Assembly: GCA_016648135.1 (NCBI GenBank)
Contig: JADDOH010001576.1
Location: 81,709 to 145,708 of the forward strand
Direction of reading: 5' to 3'
Source of the DNA: Agrypnia vestita
Taxonomy: Eukaryota > Arthropoda > Insecta > Trichoptera > Phryganeidae
DNA: 64,000 nt
Below the pieces are notes generated by a model. That model was not told where the DNA came from. It was given only the letters and a program-made list of their open reading frames with translations, and did not search any database. Shown here one piece after another: positions 59,401 through 64,000 of this stretch. The number at the start of each line of letters is the position of its first letter. Position 1 is the first letter of the stretch. The position numbers and the translations under genes are program-made.

Positions 59401-62400
59401 ATTTTAATCGTGTACTATATATTTTTAGGTGCTAATGAGTTTCTTTAATCTAAGAATGTTTTTTAATATTTATTTTCTTATAAAAACATAAAAAAGTAGC
59501 CCATAAAAACCAAGTTTTTATTATACTCCCTTTCTTTGTAAAATATAACAACAATTAAAGGCGAATTAAAACATATAACATAACACTAAACTTACAGTAA
59601 TTTAATATATTTCTAAAATGTCAGATGTTTTGAGCTTTGATAAGACACTTCATGCTTTGAAGATTAAATTCTAAAAACATTTGTCAGTTAATTTAGATTT
59701 TCGACATTCGTAGTGAAGTACCTATTATGTATACCGACGGAGTAATTCAAATTTAGAAAATATTCCGTTGCTAGTAATCAAACTTTGGTAATGATTCCAA
59801 TTTGAAAAAACCATTAAAATTTCTAAAAATCCGAAATTACACTATAATTATTAATTCTTTTTAACAAAAATTTTACAGATCTTCTTGATCGTCGCCATAA
59901 GTCTGCTTGCAAAGTTTCAGCTCGATTGGATCACGGGAAATGGGTCAAAAATCGATCCAAAGTTTTGCTTGACGGCATGACAGCAAGCAAGCAGACGCCA
60001 CGAGGGGAGTAAAAAAAACAAATATTTCAACAAGTGTTAAGAATATTTTCAATTCAAAATTAAATGAAGAACATTTTCTCAGTGTTATTTCAATGAGGCA
60101 CCCTGTATATTATTTTCCAGGCAATGATGTTAATTTTCGAGAATAGAGGGGATGAAGCTGTATCAATAACTAAATAAAAGAAGAAAATTACTGCACGAGA
60201 TGGGAAAAATCTTCAATGCTCCACAGCCGCTCAACGATGATGCTGATGTAGTAAGCTATAATTTTATAAATTCCTTATATCTATAAAAAAAAAATGACTA
60301 AAATTCTTCAATTATTTTTAGATTTGACCTTCACGCGGCATCTTTAAAATTCTCCGTCAAAATGGAATAGTTTCACATTAAACATTAAAATTTTATTACT
60401 ATGTTAATTAAAAACTACATTCTCTGTATATACTGGTACATATCGTTGTAAAGGAAATATCCGCGATAAAAATTTAAATGTGCAGATAATGATGTGTCTA
60501 GCTTTTATTTTTTTCCTATATTTATTGGAGCCTTTCACAATCTTTGGATTTGTTTTTCACGTTACTGGATGTGATGTATTTTTGGACTCGCGTTTTTAAA
60601 GAAGAACATTTTTTATTAATACTTATTAATTACAGAAGCAAAGAGAAGTTATTATTAAAAAATGGCATAGGAAAAATACCAATTAAAAAATAATAGCGCA
60701 AATTAAAACATAAATCTTACTAAATTTTTACAAAAACTAACTAAAGTATTTTGTAAATTAATAAAATAATAAACACACTTTGTTTTAACCACATTTATAA
60801 TTTTTAATTAAGAATATTATTATTTTTAAGGTTTTATTAATAGGTTCTTCTCCAAATTTCTTACATTTCCAGGTTTATTCATGTGTAGTATGCAAAATTT
60901 TGAAATCTGTTTAAAATTTAAAACGAAAGAGTGATTTAATTCTATCATATGATTTGTAACCATCCCCCCTCTTCTAACCTCCTCCCACCATAACGTATCT
61001 GTCTATACTTGAACATTAATTTTATTGCTTTTATTGTCCTGAAGAAGGGAGCATCGCTCCAAAATATGTTGAATTTTTACAAAATAGTTTAAGTGCTATT
61101 AAAACAAGGTTTTCATTATTTTATGTATATAATGGTGTCACAAAGAGAGTTTCAAATTTAAAAAAATACTTTAGGTTTATTTAAAAAATAACATAAAACT
61201 TCTATTATGCACAAATTTCAGTCTAATATGTACACTAATTTTTTTTTGATAAGATGTATTTATACTGAACATATAGCTTATCTAAAAATATGTTTATTTA
61301 TTTATTTATATTAATGAACGAACTTTTTGTAAACAAGTGCAATTATAGGGCGTAAATAAAACGGTAAATAAATAAATATATAGTAATAGTGATCGATTAA
61401 ATATTTATAAACCAATTTTTTTATTAATCAATTAGAAAGACATACAGAAAAATCAAATGAAAAAAAAATATTTTGGCTGCTGCCGGGACCAGAACCAGGA
61501 TCTTCTATCTATCCGGGAAGTTAGGAGATGCAGGTTCGAGTCCTGTTAGCAGCCAAAATTTTTTTTCGTTGATATAATGTCTTTTTAATTGATTAATAAA
61601 AAATTGTTTTTAAAATTCACAGAACTTTGTTCTGAAATTGCAGATTTACAATAAGAATGTGTTCTTTAATTTGATTAAATTATTTGTTTACCATTGGGAT
61701 GCGTAAGGTTTAGTGCATTCTCCTGGCAAGGTAAAGTTCAGGGTTTTTATCCCGGTGATTACAAAACATTTTTTAGATACAAAGATTTCATGTTTTTCTG
61801 TTTGATTATTTTAATTGGTTTTATACACAAATAACCTTAAGCATAAACACAGTCCTTCAGCCAGAAATAAGATCACTCAGTACTTTTTAATATAATATAA
61901 AAATTAATTAATACAAAATTATTACCATTTTAAAATCGTCTTTTAAAAATTGTCAAGTTTTTACAGAATACGTCAACAAGTGCACTATACGTGTTGCCAA
62001 GTCTATGTAGCCATGGTAATGATGAGTGAATGTGGTAGTTAATCCTAATGTTTTCATAATAGAATATTATCTTTTCAATGCGTTGACTTGGTGACCGTGA
62101 TGTGACAGTGATGTACTTCTGCCAGAAGAGCAAGGCTGTCAAGTTATATCTTCCTTATTTTAGATAAAGTAAGAATATTGATAAATATTTTTTATCGTAA
62201 TTTAGTGATGCGATGAGTATATTTAATTTAAAGCATCTTCTACACTAATATTATCCCTAATATAAACAAAATTTTACAGCTATCTTACTAAACATATATT
62301 TCCTTGTATTGAATAAATGTTAGCATTCAATTTTATTTTATATTATTTTAATTAATGCATATCTGTTCCAAATGTGTATTTTTTTGTTTAATTTCTAATT

Positions 62401-63763
62401 GTTATATAATGTTTTATTTATATAATGTACACTTCGGCACATGCCTATCGGTTATTGGGGAGAAGTTATATCCCACGAAGGAACGCAGATTTCCATTTAA
62501 GAAAGACAATCGATTTAGTATGTGAAAGCCATACGTACGAGGCACATTGTTTCGTTGTGTTGTTGTTTATACCCGTAAACACCAATAAAACGAAACAATG
62601 TGTGTCGTACGCACGGCTTACACATACTGATTCAATTGTCTTTCTTAAAAGGAAAGACCTATACCTGCAAATTTATATAATTTACGTCATATTTTATCAA
62701 TTTGTGTTATCAATCTTATTTTATTATGTTATGTTATTATATTATGTTATCAATCAACCTTAACATATAGATGTATATCATCGCGAACTTGTTTATATAA
62801 CTTTTTAACTTCTACAACTTCACTATACTAATTTTTAAAATTTCTCTTACCGTTGAGGCAGCGTTCGTAAAAAACGCATCCTTCAACCTTTTTTTGTCGA
62901 ATTTACTTGTAAAATAGGTCACCACGAAATGCCCCTTTATTTTAACGAATTAATATATAGCTTATGTCCACCCCGAAAGTCCATTCTAAATATTGCTGAA
63001 AGAATTTTTGAAATCGGACGAGTAGATTCAGAGATTACCTCCTACATCCAAACATACAAACTTTATCTCATTATACAGGGTTATTTGTAAAACATTAATA
63101 ACCTCGCAGGACTATATTCCTGCCTTGATTATGAGTCGAAAATGTTCAAGTTATTCTGACCTAATATCAACAGTTAAGGAGATATGCGACATCAAAGTTT
63201 GCATTTTTTTTTCAATATTTCTAACTTATTTTTTGTACAACCTTGGACTATCATTACAGTAACTTATATCGAATATGAAAAATTCGTTCCCTTTAATACA
63301 AGTCAAATAAAAAATAAAAACCTTCGAATTCCAATTGGAATGTTTTCCAATTGGAATTTTTCAGGGTTTTTATCATTTTATTTAACTTATATTGAAACGA
63401 ATGAATTTTTCGTAATCGATATGAGTTACTGCAATGATAGTCCAACATTTAACAAAAAATAAGTCGGAAATATTGAAAAAAAAATGCAAACTTTGATGTC
63501 GCATATCTCCATAACTATTGATATTAGGTCATATTAGCTTGAACATTTTCGTCTCATAATCAAGGCAGGAATATGGTCCTGCGAGGTTAATAATGTTTTA
63601 CAAATAACCCTGTATATATAATTCATACCTATGCTCCTTCTCTATACTCGAGTCACTGACTCTTATAGACAAGTGTTGCGTAAATAATAAAAAAAGCAAA
63701 AAATGGTTTTAAACTAAAAATGAATAAATAGATCCTGAAACTCACCCCGGTATGGCTGACCAT
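50403..63763 (-). CDS. Secreted VPVYKN-repeat protein, likely cuticle/extracellular-matrix structural protein
   Basis: Four coding exons, all with consensus splice sites and matching phase: 63763-63746, 56875-56823, 53123-52979 and 51311-50403. They encode 374 residues. The start MVSHTG plus ILLLALAGLACA forms a signal peptide split by a 6.9-kb intron, a layout common in insect cuticular genes. The predicted mature N-terminus is EPKPHWSWGESLGW. Then follow PIVHEEVRTVHKDVVVPVVR and about 270 residues of 8- and 10-residue modules (VPVYKNVE, VKVPVYRNVD, VPVQVPYNVN). The VPVQVPYNV block returns at spacings of 52, 72 and 72 residues. The tail is VHTHVHEHHHAPVPVYG, then SGHSGK. There is no cysteine after the signal and Val alternates regularly, suggesting extended beta strands; Tyr and Lys could cross-link. 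I know no named family with certainty; the structural role is inferred. Introns hold RTE, LINE, Penelope, Helitron-like and MITE insertions. Confidence 0.88.
51405..52230. repeat. Diverged CAGGGTTATTTG-type MITE sequence and SINE head in intron 3
   Basis: TACAGGGTATTTCAGATCAA, GATTGATAAGTCAGAAACAT and GAAAAAAATGCAAACTTTCA echo the MITE at 17673 but are strongly diverged. A tRNA-like T-arm (GGGTTCGAATCCC) lies at about 51507-51576. Confidence 0.45.
52373..52722 (+). mobile_element. Short non-autonomous RTE-type insertion with 9-bp target duplication
   Basis: TTACTACCC flanks the insert at 52364-52372 and 52723-52731. The insert starts AAATTTCTCACACTAG-like sequence, has AGATGTGTCTCCAGGTGGCG, and ends GAAGGCTGATGAAGAAGAAG. 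That is the same 3' end as the RTE at 25473-25857. The coding middle is absent. It lies in intron 3 of the repeat-protein gene. Confidence 0.7.
53124..54222. other. Intron 2, unassigned part
   Basis: AT-rich intron sequence without a recognised element. Confidence 0.4.
54223..54840 (-). pseudogene. LINE fragments in intron 2
   Basis: The minus frames: YNTRRSDNIRLPKKKINTSQ, then KGLKIFNSLPKEIQTTVN (54223-54489), and EEHLDHIFFGCPINDRYSYF (54629-54820). The first is a LINE ORF2 reverse-transcriptase end. The second resembles the zinc-knuckle-like end of jockey-type elements. Two different dead insertions. Confidence 0.65.
55436..55850 (-). pseudogene. Penelope-like element, internally deleted, in intron 2
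   Basis: The same family as 40385-40915: AEHFLDTGHHFAFEPKILGK, KSHHARLKLKTSWYPAL. Relative to that copy, about 20 codons (IKEALEIYKHP region) are deleted. A well-kept core lies at 55518-55549 (minus): CTGATGA, GGACCC/GGGATCC, GAAAC. Confidence 0.78.
56154..56298. mobile_element. Harbinger-like MITE with TAA duplication
   Basis: Inverted ends GGGCCGGTTGTTTCAAGTT and AACTTGAAACAACCGGGCC, with inner arms AAAGCATAGATTTTTACG and complement. Flanking TAA on both sides fits PIF/Harbinger insertion. 145 bp, no coding. Confidence 0.85.
56963..57395 (-). mobile_element. Helitron-like family 1, copy D, in intron 1
   Basis: Inverted relative to 31392-31944: GAACCTTCTAGAACATTCTC, then CAGGTTTTTCCGGAATTTTC, then AACACGGGTTTCTTTATATA with a TA run. 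The GC-rich CTAG end is missing; the copy stops at AAAAATCTAG. Confidence 0.6.
57396..58385. other. Intron 1, unassigned part
   Basis: No recognised element. A small palindrome GGCGGCATACTACCGCC lies near 57880. Confidence 0.35.
58386..58440. repeat. Perfect hairpin, about 25-bp arms
   Basis: CATATTCTATATCAATGTGT and GC are followed by a 4-nt GTCA-type loop and the exact complement. Stem length and perfection suggest a recent fold-back or an inserted hairpin. A GC-rich patch (GGCGGCGGCAGTAAGGGCC) follows. Confidence 0.8.
58585..58618. mobile_element. End fragment of the ACTCCC MITE, inverted
   Basis: GCAGACGCTACGAGTTAAAA followed by GAAAGGGAGT matches the start of the family in reverse. Confidence 0.7.
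58640..59524. other. Intron 1, unassigned retroelement-like sequence
   Basis: A minus frame at 58803-59255 stays open for 150 codons. It changes character from charged (EYYTKNVRYLRRSTEEW) to very hydrophobic, suggesting chance opening. No family assigned. Confidence 0.3.
59525..60010. mobile_element. ACTCCC-terminus MITE, inverted copy in intron 1
   Basis: Starts ACTCCCTTTCTTTGTAAAAT, ends GACGCCACGAGG with GGAGT. Collinear in inverse with 10707-11193, with a small deletion at the right end. Confidence 0.85.
60011..60899. other. Intron 1, AT-rich, unassigned
   Basis: Nothing recognised. Confidence 0.4.
60900..61110 (+). mobile_element. Penelope-like 3' end
   Basis: A C/T-rich stretch (CCATCCCCCCTCTTCTAACC) like the one before the 7073 motif precedes CTGAAGA, GGAGC/GCTCC and AAAATATG at 61039-61063. 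The GAAA box has mutated to CAAAA. Confidence 0.5.
61422..61605. mobile_element. Fold-back flanks around a tRNA-like unit
   Basis: TTATTAATCAATTAGAAAGA at the left and TCTTTTTAATTGATTAATAA at the right are inverted. Between them GGCTGCT pairs with AGCAGCC and encloses a T-arm GCAGGTTCGAGTCCTGT. The D arm is not convincing. Same design as 38332-38683. Confidence 0.6.
61606..61929. other. Intron 1, unassigned
   Basis: TTCTGAAATTGCAGATTTAC and AATAAGAATGTGTTCTT recur near 24770 and, inverted, near 23430, so at least part is a dispersed repeat. Confidence 0.45.
61930..62142 (-). pseudogene. LINE C-terminal remnant in intron 1
   Basis: The minus frame ends HSSLPWLHRLGNTYSALVDV, then FCKNLTIFKRRF. 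It is similar to the plus-strand remnant at 13230-13428. Confidence 0.55.
62143..62493. other. Intron 1, unassigned
   Basis: AT-rich, nothing recognised. Confidence 0.4.
62494..62651. mobile_element. Fold-back MITE, second copy of the 3712 family
   Basis: Bounded by CATTTAAGAAAGACAATCGA and CAATTGTCTTTCTTAAAA. The inner arms carry GAGGCACATTGTTTCGTT and complement. Confidence 0.8.
62652..63075. other. Intron 1, unassigned
   Basis: AT-rich. The part around 62870-63050 (GTTCGTAAAAAACGCATCC, then CGAAAGTCCATTCTAAAT) resembles stretches near 19680 and 18285, so it may be a dispersed repeat. Confidence 0.4.
63076..63612. mobile_element. Palindromic TA-inserting MITE, second complete copy
   Basis: CAGGGTTATTTGTAAAACAT to its complement, flanked by TA on each side. 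The centre AATTCCAATTGGAAT occurs twice. It lies only about 130 bp downstream of the first coding exon of the repeat-protein gene, in intron 1. Confidence 0.88.
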
Positions 63764-63857
63764 TTTGACAACACCACTAACGATAGTCACGCACGAGTTT
63801 CGACTGCGGTCTTGGAGGAAGTCAGGTGCAGTCAATGTGGAGTCAGACCAGCGTGGG

Positions 63858-63865
63858 CTTATATA
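63858..63865 (-). promoter_or_regulatory. TATA box of the repeat-protein gene
   Basis: TATATAAG on the minus strand lies 95 nt upstream of the start codon at 63763. Transcription would be expected to begin about 30 nt downstream, near 63833, where TTGACTGCA gives an initiator-like sequence. No rival TATA was seen between it and the start codon. Confidence 0.7.
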
Positions 63866-64000
63866 ACGCGGCTGGGGTCGTTATTGGCTCGGCCGACCTT
63901 GACCATCCCAGCCCACTTTCCATCTCCGGGTATACGTGAGCATCGCAAAAGGCTGCAGATCTAGCCAATCGTAGACATTTTGACAAGAGGGGTCGTTGTG

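Overview
The window is animal nuclear DNA: AT-rich, intron-bearing and dense in transposable elements, with no operons, rRNA or CRISPR. An insect is likely, and a moth or butterfly is my best guess. The reasons are an insect-type cuticle-like gene with a tiny first coding exon, short TTAGG-type telomere-like runs, and many nested RTE, Penelope, Helitron-like, hAT and MITE copies. The species call is inference.

Only two host genes can be supported, both on the minus strand. At the left end (1551-8615) lies the C-terminal half of an SLC6 sodium/chloride-dependent monoamine-type transporter. Nine exons are readable, and seven of them (TM6 to TM12) join with perfect splice sites and phase. The N-terminal exons (TM1-TM5) were not found. 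At the right end (50403-63763) lies a complete four-exon gene for a 374-residue secreted, valine/proline/tyrosine/lysine repeat protein (VPVYKN modules), probably a cuticle or extracellular-matrix structural protein. It has a TATA box at 63858-63865 and a polyadenylation signal at 50304-50309. The two genes have no evident functional link.

The roughly 42 kb between them (8616-50303) and the introns are a transposon graveyard. I could assign LINE reverse-transcriptase C-terminal fragments; RTE-type ends with GAA or TTAG tails; Penelope-like elements with GIY-YIG remnants; a hAT-like element with an exact 8-bp target duplication (14801-16520) and a second inverted copy (47213-48274); a MITE family with ACTCCC termini (about eight copies); a long-palindrome TA-inserting MITE (17673-18195, 63076-63612); Helitron-like elements ending in CTAG; tRNA-derived SINEs; and a 27-bp satellite (13855-14256).

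The most interesting cross-cutting signal is a recurring Penelope-associated motif that resembles a hammerhead-ribozyme core (CTGANGA, stem, GAAAC), seen about fifteen times on both strands. Other items for follow-up are a GC/CpG island at 46860-47150, a fold-back element with tRNA-like sequence in both arms (38332-38683), three RTE-type insertions with exact target duplications, and four unassigned exon-like segments. I found no clear new multi-gene biological system.
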